A stretch of DNA of 64,000 nucleotides from Pararhizobium capsulatum DSM 1112 (GCF_030814475.1 NZ_JAUSVF010000005.1:35691-99690), one strand, 5' to 3'; positions 53,996-63,355 are shown, counted from the first letter of the stretch. Notes: generated by a model from the letters alone, not told the origin. Made by a program: numbers and translations.

Positions 53996-55696
53996 TCATT
54001 TAGGACCGAACGTCGCCTCAGCCGTCCACCACAGCGGAATCTTGATCGCCTCGTTGGTCAGCGGGCCTTCGCCTCGGGCCACCTTCCGCGCCATCGGGTA
54101 TCCTGCCTGAGCATGGCGGACCACGCCGATACCCGAATCCGTCGTTAGGCATGCCTCCAATCTAAGCGCAGCTTCATCCGTCCCGTCGGCGATCATCGTA
54201 ACGCCAGTGTGTGCGGAAATGCCCATCGTGCCATTGGCCTGGATTGCCACCAGATCGGCCATCGCGGCGACGTTGAGCAGCGCGTTGATGTAGGGCCAGT
54301 CCGATATCGCGTCCGAGCCGTCGAGCATTCCTTCGGTTTCGAAGGCGGGGTTGGCGATCGACCCGCAATCGAGGTTGTCACGTGCGAAGGCCACGGGGCC
54401 TGATATCTCACCCGTGCGGACCAGCTCGTTCACCGCGAGTCCAAAGGCCTTTCGTTGACCAAAGCCGAGGAAGCATACGCGGGCGGGTAGACCTTCAAGG
54501 GGAAGTTTTGACGCCTTCGGGATCCATCTCTGGACGAGTTCGTCATCGGGAAACAAGTCCAGTGCAAGCTTGTCGAGCCGGACCTGGTCGCTTTTTTCAC
54601 CGGAGATGCAGGTCCACCGAAACGGACCGCGTCCCTGGAAGAACAGCGGGCGCACGTAACGCACGATGCAGCCTGGGAAACGATAGGCCTCTTCCTTGGG
54701 CATGCCAGCGTCAACGCACTCCTTGCGGATGAACGTGCCATATTCGAAAACGACGGAGCCGCGGTCCATTAGGATGTTGAGAGATTTGACCATTCTGAGC
54801 ATCGTAGCCCGGGACCGTGCCATGTACTCGTCCGGGTTCTGCGTTCGAAGGTCGACGGCGTCTCTCGGAGCCAGGCCCGAGGCAATCAAAGCGTATGGAT
54901 CGTGACACGGGCACATTTCCGTGACGATATCTGGCTTCCATTCGAGCGACACAGCCTCTTCGAGGACGTCGCACATGTTACCCGATACGATAATACTCAG
55001 AGCGCGCCGCTCTTTCTTGGCTTCTTCTGCCAGCGTAATGGCTTCTTTCAGCGAGTCGACACGCATGTCGGCATAACCCGACGCGATCCTCTGGTCGATT
55101 ATCTCTTCCCGGACCTCAACGCATACGGTAACGCCGCCGTGCATGCCCATCGCGAAGGGCTGCGACCTACCCATTCCGCCGAGACCCGCCGTAAAGAATA
55201 TCCGACCCGCCAGATCTCCCCCAAAATGTTCGTCGGCTACAAGTGCCAAGGTCTCGAAAGTACCTTCGACAACACCCTGGCTACCGATGTACTGCCACGG
55301 CCCAGCCGTGTAGGACGAATAAGTCGTGAGGTTCTTCGCCAGGAGCCCGTAGAACATCGGCCAGTCAGCCTTGATCACGTTGGTGTTGCCCATCACGACC
55401 CGCGGTGCCAGGCGATGCGTTTTGAAAATCGCAACGGGCATGCCCGCCTGGATCGCGAGCGTCTCGTCGTTCTCCAGGTTTTTCAGCGCTTCGACGATTG
55501 CATGAAAGCTTTCCCAGTTACGGGCCGCTTTGCCGATGCCACCGTAGACAACCAGGTTCTCGGCGCTCTCCGCGTTCTCGAGATTGTTCTCGAGCATTCG
55601 AAGAATGGATTCCTGTCGCCAGCCCTTGCAACGGAGGTGGCTGCCCCTTTGGGCTTTCACTGTCCGGAGGATCGGAGCCGCATTGGTTTTCAACAT
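53996..55696 (-). CDS. Divergent urocanase family protein (thiourocanate hydratase candidate)
   Basis: NAD-dependent hydratase of the urocanase family, 566 residues. Shared motifs include CKGWRQE, VVYGGIGKAARNWE, YIGSQGVVEGT, the Rossmann loop GLGGMG (171-176), GLPARVCFLGFGQR with C408, and DGSDAISDWP. Two canonical blocks are changed: the usual TDQTSAHDP is TEMCPCHDP (259-267), and the usual HHGGGVGMGxSQHSG is IQANGTMGISAHTG (485-498). Such differences suggest a substrate other than plain urocanate. It is third in the unit hydantoinase-carbamoylase-urocanase, 16 bp after the carbamoylase. Confidence 0.85.
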   Translation of the reverse strand: MLKTNAAPILRTVKAQRGSHLRCKGWRQESILRMLENNLENAESAENLVVYGGIGKAARNWESFHAIVEALKNLENDETLAIQAGMPVAIFKTHRLAPRVVMGNTNVIKADWPMFYGLLAKNLTTYSSYTAGPWQYIGSQGVVEGTFETLALVADEHFGGDLAGRIFFTAGLGGMGRSQPFAMGMHGGVTVCVEVREEIIDQRIASGYADMRVDSLKEAITLAEEAKKERRALSIIVSGNMCDVLEEAVSLEWKPDIVTEMCPCHDPYALIASGLAPRDAVDLRTQNPDEYMARSRATMLRMVKSLNILMDRGSVVFEYGTFIRKECVDAGMPKEEAYRFPGCIVRYVRPLFFQGRGPFRWTCISGEKSDQVRLDKLALDLFPDDELVQRWIPKASKLPLEGLPARVCFLGFGQRKAFGLAVNELVRTGEISGPVAFARDNLDCGSIANPAFETEGMLDGSDAISDWPYINALLNVAAMADLVAIQANGTMGISAHTGVTMIADGTDEAALRLEACLTTDSGIGVVRHAQAGYPMARKVARGEGPLTNEAIKIPLWWTAEATFGPK

Positions 55697-55712
55697 TTTG
55701 ATGTCCTGGTAT

Positions 55713-56975
55713 TTAGTGTCGGTTGCTGTCGAGAATGAGAATGGCGTCGAGAAGCGTCTGTGCTCCCCGTGCCATCTGATCCGTGGAAGCGAATTCTTCC
55801 GGGCAGTGACTTCGGCCGTCGAGACATGGAATGAAGATCATCCCGGACGGAGCGAGCAACGCTACGTGCGCGGCGTCGTGACCAGCCCCGCTGGGCATGG
55901 ATCGATACTTAAATTTGTGAGAAGCGGCGGCGTCGCAAATCGCCACCTGCACCGCCGGGTCCATTTCGATCGGCTCGCTTTTGCCGACAACCTTGCAGAC
56001 CAGATCGAGGCCGCGCTCCGAAGCGATCGACCCCGCATGCCACTGCGCCCATACAGCGAAACGCTGCAGTTGTTCGGCCGAGCTCGATCTGATCTCGAGG
56101 GTGAACCTCACCTGCCCAGGGACCACATTCGAAGCGTTTGGAAGGACTTGAAGCTTGCCAACGGTCGCGACCATAGCCGTCTCCTCGCCAAGAGCTCTGC
56201 TCTCGAAACCCACGATCATGGCCGATGCTCCAACCATAGCGTCCTTGCGCGTTCCCATGGGAGTTGTCCCGGAATGATCGGCTCGTCCGGTCACTTCGAA
56301 AACCATCCGCGTTATGCCGACAATCGCGGTAACCACGCCGACGTCGTCACCGGCAGACTCCAAAACTCGACCCTGCTCGATATGCATCTCGAGAAAGGCC
56401 TTGATTTCGCCCTTCATGCGGATAGGGGCACCCAGCTTGTGCGGGTCCCCGCCCATCAAGGCTATGCCCTCGGCAAGTGTGGTCCCGTCTGCGGCCCTGT
56501 GCGACAGCTGCGCGTCGGTAAGTTCACCCGCCATAGCGCGGCTGCCGATGCAAGACAGCTCGTACTTGTTTGGCTCCTCCGCCAGGAAATCGATAACCTC
56601 GAACGGATGCCGAAGCCTCTGACCTGCGTCCCGTAAGGTGCTAATTGCCTCGAGCGCGACTATGACCCCGGCGGCACCGTCAAAGCGACCGCCATCCGGA
56701 ACCGTGTCGCTGTGTGATCCCGAGGCAAGCGGCGGAAGATTGCCGGAGACCCCGGGAAGACGACCAATGAGATTTCCCCCTGCGTCAATCTCGACCGCCA
56801 TCCCCAGAGAACGCATCTCTTCAGTCAGCCACGCGCGGGCCTTCCGATGGTTTTCGCCGAACGCAATTCGCGACCAAGGCTTGTCTGGATCCGTAAATGT
56901 GGAAAGCTTGTCGATCCGGCCCTGAATTCTATCCGCGTTGACGATCGGTCCGGTAGTTTCTTTATGCATCTTCAT
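55713..56975 (-). CDS. N-carbamoyl-L-amino-acid / allantoate amidohydrolase
   Basis: M20/M28-type amidase of the hydantoinase/carbamoylase family, 420 residues. Metal-site motifs are GSHSDTVPDGGRFDG (H88, D99), LAEEPNKYELSCIGSRAMAG (E133/E134), MHIEQG (H198) and PSGAGHDAAHVA; GRADHSGTTPM is the dimerisation/substrate loop. It hydrolyses a carbamoyl amide to the free amino acid, CO2 and ammonia. Between hydantoinase and urocanase genes the natural substrate would be N-carbamoyl-L-glutamate. It starts 7 bp after the hydantoinase. Confidence 0.88.
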   Translation of the reverse strand: MKMHKETTGPIVNADRIQGRIDKLSTFTDPDKPWSRIAFGENHRKARAWLTEEMRSLGMAVEIDAGGNLIGRLPGVSGNLPPLASGSHSDTVPDGGRFDGAAGVIVALEAISTLRDAGQRLRHPFEVIDFLAEEPNKYELSCIGSRAMAGELTDAQLSHRAADGTTLAEGIALMGGDPHKLGAPIRMKGEIKAFLEMHIEQGRVLESAGDDVGVVTAIVGITRMVFEVTGRADHSGTTPMGTRKDAMVGASAMIVGFESRALGEETAMVATVGKLQVLPNASNVVPGQVRFTLEIRSSSAEQLQRFAVWAQWHAGSIASERGLDLVCKVVGKSEPIEMDPAVQVAICDAAASHKFKYRSMPSGAGHDAAHVALLAPSGMIFIPCLDGRSHCPEEFASTDQMARGAQTLLDAILILDSNRH

Positions 56976-56982
56976 TTTGATC

Positions 56983-58326
56983 TCACCACGCGAAGGGCTT
57001 TACGAAACGTCCGGCCCCCGGCTCATTGACTACGTTCTTTCCGTCCCAAATGGGCCTGCCTCGGAGATAGGTTTGCTTGATTTGTGGCAGCCACATTTCG
57101 TCGTAGAGGCTCCAGTCGGACACGGTCTGCGAACTCGCCACTCGCCACGGCGCTAGCGTGGGATCGATAATGCTGAAATCCGCGTCGCACCCTGTTTGAA
57201 GAGCCCCCTTGCTGGTCAGACGAAAGTGGCGCGCGGGGTTGAGCGCGAGCACGCGTGCGGCAACGGCGAGATCCACATCGCGGTCCACGCATCCCTTAAT
57301 TAGGGCCGGAACCAATACCTCGAGCGATGGGCCGCCCGACGCGTTCGCCAGCATGTCCGGATTGTTCTTTCGATCCAGGGACCATGCCACGTGGTCGGTC
57401 GAGACTATATCGATGGCACCTGCCGTCAGGAATTTCCATAGGCTCTCTCTCTCCGGCTGCGCGCGTATCGGAGGGTTGCCTTTTGCGAGACCAATCTTTT
57501 GTCGAACGGTGTTGTCTTCGTCGAACATGAGATAGTGAATGCAGACCTCTACAGAGCAGTCAAAACCTTGCCGCTTGTAGGTTTCACAGATCTCTATCCC
57601 ACGGCCCAGCGAGCAGTGCACAACATGTGCCCGACATCCGGTGAAGGCACCGATTTCGTAGATTTCGGCGATCGCGAGCAATTCGGATAACGGCGTGTGA
57701 GTTTCTCCGTGCGCGAGGTAATCGGTTCGTCCCGACGCCTTCATCTGAGTAATCAGCTTCTTGACGATTTCTTCGTTTTCGTTGTGCACGCCGGACGCCA
57801 GTCCAGACTTGGCAACTTCTGAGAAAGCCTGCGACATAAGCAGAGGGGAGATACGCGGGAAGCGCTCGGGATCAGTTCCGAACGTCGAAAACTTGAAAGC
57901 GCAGACACCAGCATCGACCTGTTCTGGTATCTTGCTGACGCCGTCAGAAGGCCTGATCGTTCCGTAGAGCGCCACATCTACGTGTGCTTGCGAGGCAATG
58001 TCAGAAGCTTTGCTCTCGACGCTTTCCCTATCGCAAACGAGGAGACCCTCGTCGTATGGCATATCGACAATCGTCGTCACGCCGCCTGCAGCTGCAGCTT
58101 TGGTCGAGAATTTGAAATCTTCCCGGTTCTTTTGGCTTCTTGAATGAACTTGGGCATCGATAGCACCCGGGAACACAAATGCGTCTTCAAAAAACAGTCG
58201 CTCGTGAGCTGTACCTGGATCATTTGCGCTCGTGCCAACTACTTTGCCAGCGGCTACGCTCAGATAGCCGCCCCGGATCACCCCGGCCGGGGTTACAAGA
58301 TTTCCTTTGACAACCAAGTCCAGCAT
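56983..58326 (-). CDS. Hydantoinase / dihydropyrimidinase-type cyclic amidohydrolase
   Basis: Cyclic amidohydrolase of 447 residues. Metal ligands: GAIDAQVHSRSQKNRED (Q59 where most have His; H61), carboxylated lysine K145 in CAFKFSTFG, H181, H237 in HVVHCSLG and D311 in STDHVAW. The Q-x-H variant also occurs in some dihydroorotase-like enzymes. It should open a five-membered cyclic imide such as hydantoin-5-propionate to N-carbamoylglutamate; allantoin or dihydropyrimidines are alternatives. GGAG lies 6 bases before ATG 58326. It is first in the leftward unit with carbamoylase and urocanase-like genes. Confidence 0.85.
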   Translation of the reverse strand: MLDLVVKGNLVTPAGVIRGGYLSVAAGKVVGTSANDPGTAHERLFFEDAFVFPGAIDAQVHSRSQKNREDFKFSTKAAAAGGVTTIVDMPYDEGLLVCDRESVESKASDIASQAHVDVALYGTIRPSDGVSKIPEQVDAGVCAFKFSTFGTDPERFPRISPLLMSQAFSEVAKSGLASGVHNENEEIVKKLITQMKASGRTDYLAHGETHTPLSELLAIAEIYEIGAFTGCRAHVVHCSLGRGIEICETYKRQGFDCSVEVCIHYLMFDEDNTVRQKIGLAKGNPPIRAQPERESLWKFLTAGAIDIVSTDHVAWSLDRKNNPDMLANASGGPSLEVLVPALIKGCVDRDVDLAVAARVLALNPARHFRLTSKGALQTGCDADFSIIDPTLAPWRVASSQTVSDWSLYDEMWLPQIKQTYLRGRPIWDGKNVVNEPGAGRFVKPFAW

Positions 58327-58948
58327 CTATGACTCCGATTATTTTCTTCGAAGTTGAAGATGACGCGGTGCGACCAAACTGTCGGCATGGGTTTTTGCAC
58401 CTAATGTTGGGGAATTTGGCAACCAGTCACTAAAGACGGAGCATCTTTGAGAAGAGGTTCCGAAGCGAATTGAGAAGCGAATGCGTAGGGTAACCCGAGG
58501 TCAGCCGCAGACCGAGCTTTTTTGCGTTAATCCGCCAACGAGGATCTGGGCCGTGTCCCGTTCACCGCTGTGGCAAACATCGCTGGAGTGCCTGCGATGC
58601 GGTTCCACTACACTTTCATCCGCCGACAGGTGTGCCCGGCGGGTCCCTGTTTATCGTCGGATCTGGCCAGGCACCTCTGCTGCTTTGATTTCGTAGGCAG
58701 GGGAGCGCGCTACCATGGCTGGTCGCCAACCGGTCGTCTCGGCTGGGATGAAGCGACTGTTGTGACACAAGAATGGCGATAGATTGGTTTGATGCAGAAC
58801 TCCTAGATGCGCCGAGGCGCTCTACAGGCGTGTCGGTTCACGCGCGGGATGCACCTCAGCGAATACGGTATAGTCAGTCGTGTACTTTGGCACTGTAATG
58901 CGGTCCCGTAGGACGAGCGTCGCAAGGAGCGCGGACATTTTAGACGCT
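58327..58948. other. Intergenic region between hydantoinase and Ldh2 genes
   Basis: About 620 bases. The right side ends at the Ldh2 stop; the left side must contain the promoter of the hydantoinase-carbamoylase-urocanase unit. Short frames are present but none is supportable. No terminator or operator was clear by eye. Confidence 0.4.
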
Positions 58949-60031
58949 TTATTGCAACGAAGTTGGAAATCTGATCGGCATTCCCCTCATGGCCTGCCGG
59001 ATGCGTTGAAAAACAATGGGACGAAGTAGAATGCCTCTCGGGTCCATCCGATTATTGCCGTCCAGACTTCCCTCTCCAGGTATACGGATATTTTTAGCGC
59101 CTTCTTCGAGCGTCACGTCTTTGACGTGACAAAGGAAGCGTTCAAGTTCTGCCGTGAACTCGTTCAAGCCCCGGAAGTGTTCTACGTCGAACGAAATCAG
59201 CAGAAAGGCCTGGTCTTCTGTTTCAGGGTTTTCGTTGGCTGTTCCGCCGCCCGTCAGTGCTCCGGCAAGCGCCTCTACAACGATGGCCAGGCCAAAACCC
59301 TTATGACCCCCGAAATGGCGCAAGACGCCGACGCTATTCACCCACTCCGCAGGGGGCTGCTCGCCACGGTCTATGGTTTCACTTAGCCGACCAAACGCCA
59401 CCGTGCTGGTCGACATGTCGAGAACCAGATGGGGCTTCGCCGCCCGGGGAATACCAAAAGCAAGCGGATTGGTTGACATCCGCGCCTCGATGCCTCCAGG
59501 CGGGGATACCTGCTGTCCACCGCCGGACTCGTTAGCGAAGAACATGGTCACCACTCCCACGTCGGCAGCACGCTCGCAATAGTCAGCGAGACGGCCGCCA
59601 GAATCGCACCCTTTAACCGCGATAATAGCTACGCCATGCTGTTTCGCGCGTGCGATTGCAATGTCGGTGGCATCCCGCATGACGATGTTACCGTACGCTC
59701 TTTGTCCGTCCGCGACGATGATTACTCCACTGTCCTTTTCTATTTTCAACTTGGCCGAGGGATTACAGAAACCCTCTTTCGCTCGGGAAATGTATTCCGG
59801 AAACCGCCTAACGCCATGACACTCGTGACCAGAGAGTTCCGAAGCGATAATGACGTCCGCCATGAAGTCGGCATCACCCGTCGGCATGCCTATGTGGGTG
59901 AACGCGCTCGATATGAACAATTGCATGTCGTCAGGCGGGCAAAAGCGGTTTTTTTCGTTTTTGGTTATCTGTTGGTTTTCACGCAGAACTGAGCCGGTTA
60001 GGCGCATAATTTCCATTGAGAATTGAGCCAT
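58949..60031 (-). CDS. Ldh2-type malate/lactate dehydrogenase, 5' end replaced by IS21
   Basis: NAD(P)-dependent oxidoreductase of the Ldh2/AllD/YbiC family (malate, lactate or ureidoglycolate dehydrogenase). Native sequence begins at about 59969 (ITKNEKNRFCPPDDMQLFISSAFTHIG) and shows SGHECHGVRRFPEYI, NPLAFGIPRAAKPHLVLDMSTSTVAFG and GGHKGFGLAIVVEALAG. The first 20 residues of the frame (MAQFSMEIMRLTGSVLRENQ) come from the IS21 end, so the original start and promoter are probably lost. It may be silent, or expressed from the insertion sequence. It lies upstream of the hydantoinase genes on the same strand and could have belonged to their pathway. Confidence 0.72.
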   Translation of the reverse strand: MAQFSMEIMRLTGSVLRENQQITKNEKNRFCPPDDMQLFISSAFTHIGMPTGDADFMADVIIASELSGHECHGVRRFPEYISRAKEGFCNPSAKLKIEKDSGVIIVADGQRAYGNIVMRDATDIAIARAKQHGVAIIAVKGCDSGGRLADYCERAADVGVVTMFFANESGGGQQVSPPGGIEARMSTNPLAFGIPRAAKPHLVLDMSTSTVAFGRLSETIDRGEQPPAEWVNSVGVLRHFGGHKGFGLAIVVEALAGALTGGGTANENPETEDQAFLLISFDVEHFRGLNEFTAELERFLCHVKDVTLEEGAKNIRIPGEGSLDGNNRMDPRGILLRPIVFQRIRQAMRGMPIRFPTSLQ

Positions 60032-60083
60032 GTGAACCTTTCCCCCCAACGCGGTGAGCGACGGGGGCAACGGAGTGATCCAC

Positions 60084-61604
60084 ATGGGACTTTTAAACAT
60101 CATCCGCCGGATGGCGCTGCGCGAGAAGCAGTCGATCCGGGAGATCAGTCGGCGCACGGGGCTGTCACGCAACACGATCGCGAAGTATTTGAGCGCTGGT
60201 ACGATCGAGCCGACGTTCGCGGTACCGGAGCGACCGAGCAAGCTTGATCCTTTCGCCGATAAGCTCTCTGGCTGGTTGAAGACCGAGGCCGGGAGGTCGC
60301 GCAAGCAGCGCCGAACGCTGAAGCAGCTTCATGCGGACTTGGTGGTTCTCGGCTTTACCGGCTCCTATGGTCGGGTCGCCGCATTCGCCCGTGACTGGCG
60401 GGCTGAGCAGCAGAAAGCGGGCCGCGGCATATTCGTTCCGCTATCCTTTCGCCCAGGCGAAGCATTCCAATTCGATTGGAGTGAAGATTATGCCGTGGTA
60501 GGCGGCGAGCGCACGAAGCTGCAGGTCGCACATATCAAGCTGTCGCACAGTCGGGCTTTTCTGGTCAGGGCCTACCTGCTGCAAACGCACGAGATGCTGT
60601 TCGATGCCCATTGGCACGGCTTCCGTGTGTTCGGCGGCGTACCTGGCCGTGGCATCTACGATAACATGAAGACGGCGGTCGATCGCGTAGGCCGGGGCAA
60701 GGAGCGGCAGGTCAACATCCGCTTCCTGGCGATGACGAACCATTATGTCTTTGCGCCCGAGTTCTGCAATCCAGCGGCAGGTTGGGAGAAAGGTCAGGTC
60801 GAGAAGAACGTCCAGGATGCCCGACCACGCTTGTGGCAACAGATGCCGGACTTTCCAGATTTGGCGGCGTTGAATGCCTGGCTGGAACAGCATTGCCAGG
60901 ACCTATGGAGGGAGACTGCGCATGGCACCTTGTCCGGCACGATCGCGGATGTCTGGGCTGATGAGCGGGCAGCATTGATGTCGCTCCCCGCCATGTTTGA
61001 CGGCTTCGTCGAGCAGAGCAAGCGCGTCTCGCCGACATGCCTGATCACCTTTGAGCGTAATCGTTACAGCGTGCCAGCATCGTTTGCGAACCGGCCCGTC
61101 AGCCTGCGGATTTATCCCGAGCGACTGGTCGTTGCGGCCGAGGGCAATGTCCTATGCGAGCATGAGCGGGTCATTGAACGCAGCCACGACAAACCGCCGA
61201 GGACGATTTATGACTGGCGACATTACCTTGCCGTCATCCAGCGCAAACCCGGTGCCCTGCGCAATGGTGCGCCCTTCCTGGAATTGCCGTTGGCCTTTCG
61301 ACAACTGCAAGACCAGATGCTTCGCCGCCCCGGCGGTGATCGTGAGATGGCGGACATACTCGCTCTTGTCCTTCATCACGACGAACAGGTCGTCCTCAGG
61401 GCTGTGGAACTGGCTTTGGATGCGGGGGTGGCGACCAAGACGCATGTGCTGAACCTGCTGCATCGGCTGATCGACGGCAAGACAATCGATGGTCCCGACA
61501 TCGATACGCCACAGGCGCTGACCTTGCTGCGTGAACCCAAGGCCAACGTCGAACGCTATGATGGCCTACGCGCCCGGATCGCAGGAGGTCGCCATGCGTC
61601 ATGA
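60084..61604 (+). CDS. istA: IS21 transposase IstA
   Basis: DDE transposase of 506 residues from ATG 60084 ([39 protein letters not shown]), with an N-terminal helix-turn-helix. The integrase core includes [72 protein letters not shown] and [25 protein letters not shown]. It is full length and apparently intact. Its stop overlaps the istB start by 11 bp. Confidence 0.92.
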   Translation: MGLLNIIRRMALREKQSIREISRRTGLSRNTIAKYLSAGTIEPTFAVPERPSKLDPFADKLSGWLKTEAGRSRKQRRTLKQLHADLVVLGFTGSYGRVAAFARDWRAEQQKAGRGIFVPLSFRPGEAFQFDWSEDYAVVGGERTKLQVAHIKLSHSRAFLVRAYLLQTHEMLFDAHWHGFRVFGGVPGRGIYDNMKTAVDRVGRGKERQVNIRFLAMTNHYVFAPEFCNPAAGWEKGQVEKNVQDARPRLWQQMPDFPDLAALNAWLEQHCQDLWRETAHGTLSGTIADVWADERAALMSLPAMFDGFVEQSKRVSPTCLITFERNRYSVPASFANRPVSLRIYPERLVVAAEGNVLCEHERVIERSHDKPPRTIYDWRHYLAVIQRKPGALRNGAPFLELPLAFRQLQDQMLRRPGGDREMADILALVLHHDEQVVLRAVELALDAGVATKTHVLNLLHRLIDGKTIDGPDIDTPQALTLLREPKANVERYDGLRARIAGGRHAS

Positions 61605-62388
61605 TCCTGCCAGTGCCGCCGTCGTCATCATGCTGCGTAGCCTGAAGATGTATGGCATGGCCCAAGCCGTCACAGACCTGATCGAGCAAGGGGCTCCTGC
61701 CTTTGATGCGGCCGTGCCCATCCTGTCACAGTTGCTGAAGGCCGAGATGGCCGAGCGCGAGGTCCGCTCCATCGCCTATCACATGAAGGCCGCTCGCTTT
61801 CCTGCGTACAAAGACATCTCCGGCTTCGACTTCGCTGACAGCGAAATCAACGAGGCTACCGTGCGCCAACTGCACCGATGCGAGTTTATGGATGGGGCGC
61901 AGAACGTTGTCCTAATCGGTGGCCCTGGCACTGGAAAAACGCATGTCGCGACCGCTCTTGGAATCCAAGCCATCGAGCATCATCGCCGAAAGGTCCGCTT
62001 CTTCTCGACCATCGAACTGGTCAATGCTCTCGAGCAGGAGAAGGCCAAGGGCAAGGCGGGCCAGATCGCGGAGACCTTGGTGCGCCTCGATCTGCTCATC
62101 CTAGACGAGTTGGGATACCTGCCGTTCAGCGCCTCAGGCGGCGCACTACTCTTCCACCTTCTGAGCAAGCTCTACGAGCGCACCAGCGTCATCATCACAA
62201 CCAATCTCAGCTTCAGCGAGTGGGCAACCGTCTTCGGCGACGCCAAGATGACGACCGCTCTGCTCGATCGTCTGACCCACCGTTGTCATATCCTGGAAAC
62301 TGGAAATGACAGCTTCCGCTTCAAAGCCAGCTCGGCCGCCGCAGCCCAGAAGAAAGGAGAAAAAGCCAATCTCTTGACCAAACCCTGA
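61594..62388 (+). CDS. istB: IS21 helper ATPase IstB
   Basis: AAA+ ATPase of 264 residues that assists IstA in target selection. Walker [13 protein letters not shown], Walker [13 protein letters not shown] and sensor [15 protein letters not shown] are intact. ATG 61594 lies in the istA end, with AGGAGG upstream. The C-terminus ([20 protein letters not shown]) is complete, unlike the copy at 26714. Confidence 0.92.
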   Translation: MRHDPASAAVVIMLRSLKMYGMAQAVTDLIEQGAPAFDAAVPILSQLLKAEMAEREVRSIAYHMKAARFPAYKDISGFDFADSEINEATVRQLHRCEFMDGAQNVVLIGGPGTGKTHVATALGIQAIEHHRRKVRFFSTIELVNALEQEKAKGKAGQIAETLVRLDLLILDELGYLPFSASGGALLFHLLSKLYERTSVIITTNLSFSEWATVFGDAKMTTALLDRLTHRCHILETGNDSFRFKASSAAAAQKKGEKANLLTKP

Positions 62389-62460
62389 TCAGAAAACCAT
62401 ACTTAGAGGTGGCTCACTTCTCGGTGGAAAAACCGGCTCAGTTCCGCGTGAAAACCAACA

Positions 62461-63128
62461 GATGGATATCATCGCGCCCGGCCTTCCTGCTTCCAGTACG
62501 CGTACTCAGCAAACTGTTTCGACGACTATTCCTCACCCGGCTGGTCGCTCTGCACGACGCCGCGCGGCTCAGCTTTTTTGGCGCACTTGCTCACCTCGCC
62601 GAGCGGCGGGCATTCTTGCGGCATCTGTCGCCGGTCCGAAAGAAACGCTGGGTGGTCTATGCGAAGGCGCCGTTCGCGGGTCCTGAGGCGGTTCTTGCCT
62701 ATCTGTCGCGCTACACCCATCGGGTCGCGATCTCCAACAGCCGCCTGATCACCTTCAACGAATGTGGCGTTACCTTCCGCTACAAGGACTATCGTCGTGA
62801 CGGCTGCGACCGGCAGCAGGTCATGACGCTCGCGGTCGATGAGTTCATCCGCCGCTTTCTGCTCCATGTCTTGCCGCGCGGCTTCCACCGCATCCGGCAC
62901 TACGGCCTGCTCTCCGGCTCAGCCCGCAAGACCAGCCTCGCGCTCGCGCGCGTACTCCTCCACGCCGCCGCACCGGTCGATGACGGCGTGCCAGGCGAAA
63001 AGGATGACTTCCGCCCGCCATGCCCCTGCTGCGGCGGAAGAATGATCGTCATAGAGATGTTCGAACGCTGGAAGCAGCCGCGCGGACCGCCGGATGCGAC
63101 GGCGACGAACCGGGAGACGGCTTCATGA
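62461..63128 (+). pseudogene. IS91-family transposase, 5'-truncated by IS21
   Basis: The C-terminal part of an IS91-type Y2 transposase: AKAPFAGPEAVLAYLSRYTHRVAISNSRLITFNECGVTFRYKDYRRDG, then DEFIRRFLLHVLPRGFHRIRHYGLLSGSARKTSLALARVLL and a zinc-finger-like CPCCGG. The N-terminal zinc-binding and first catalytic regions are missing, cut at the IS21 right end (62460). The reading frame extends a little into IS21 at its 5' end, but that part is not native. It marks a second layer of insertion at this site. Confidence 0.82.
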
Positions 63129-63355
63129 CCCGGCATGGCATGGTCAAGACTTCAGTCGCAGGCGTCACGCCTCCGGCAACCGACCCGCATGCGTCCGTGG
63201 CGATCATTGCCGCCGACAGGGTCGCGGCGAGGCTGGGCCAGGCCCGGAAAGCCGCACGGGTGCGCAAAGAAGCGATCTGCCCGCCATCCATCATTCCACT
63301 CCCTGACTGCGATCTTGCTACCGCGCGCATGAGCCGCAGATTGAAATCTCCATAG
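63125..63355 (+). CDS. Small frame following the IS91-type transposase
   Basis: A 76-residue frame overlapping the transposase stop by 4 bp (ATGA): MTRHGMVKTSVAGVTPPATDPHASVAIIAADRVAARLGQARKAARVRKEA. It has no recognisable domain, and the region to 63600 has open frames on both strands without clear coding character. It may be part of the IS91-type element tail. Low confidence. Confidence 0.25.
   Translation: MTRHGMVKTSVAGVTPPATDPHASVAIIAADRVAARLGQARKAARVRKEAICPPSIIPLPDCDLATARMSRRLKSP

Larger units (their letters stand above)
59970..62460 (+). mobile_element. Complete IS21-family insertion sequence
   Basis: A 2491-bp element bounded by 30-base terminal inverted repeats, TGTTGGTTTTCACGC... 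at 59970-59999 and its complement at 62431-62460, with one mismatch. A further subterminal repeat (GAATTGAGCCA / GAAGTGAGCCA type) lies inside each end, as usual in IS21. It encodes istA and istB. The flanks show no matching target duplication: the left is the Ldh2 gene and the right a cut IS91-type transposase, so the element has recombined since insertion. Confidence 0.9.

Noticed and set aside
51346..55696. Classical histidine utilisation (hut) operon
   Set aside because: hutI, hutF and hutG are missing in the window, the urocanase homologue has altered motifs, and hydantoinase plus carbamoylase genes are interleaved.
58481..58782. Short plus-strand frames between hydantoinase and Ldh2 genes
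   Set aside because: No ribosome site, no domain and no consistent codon character.
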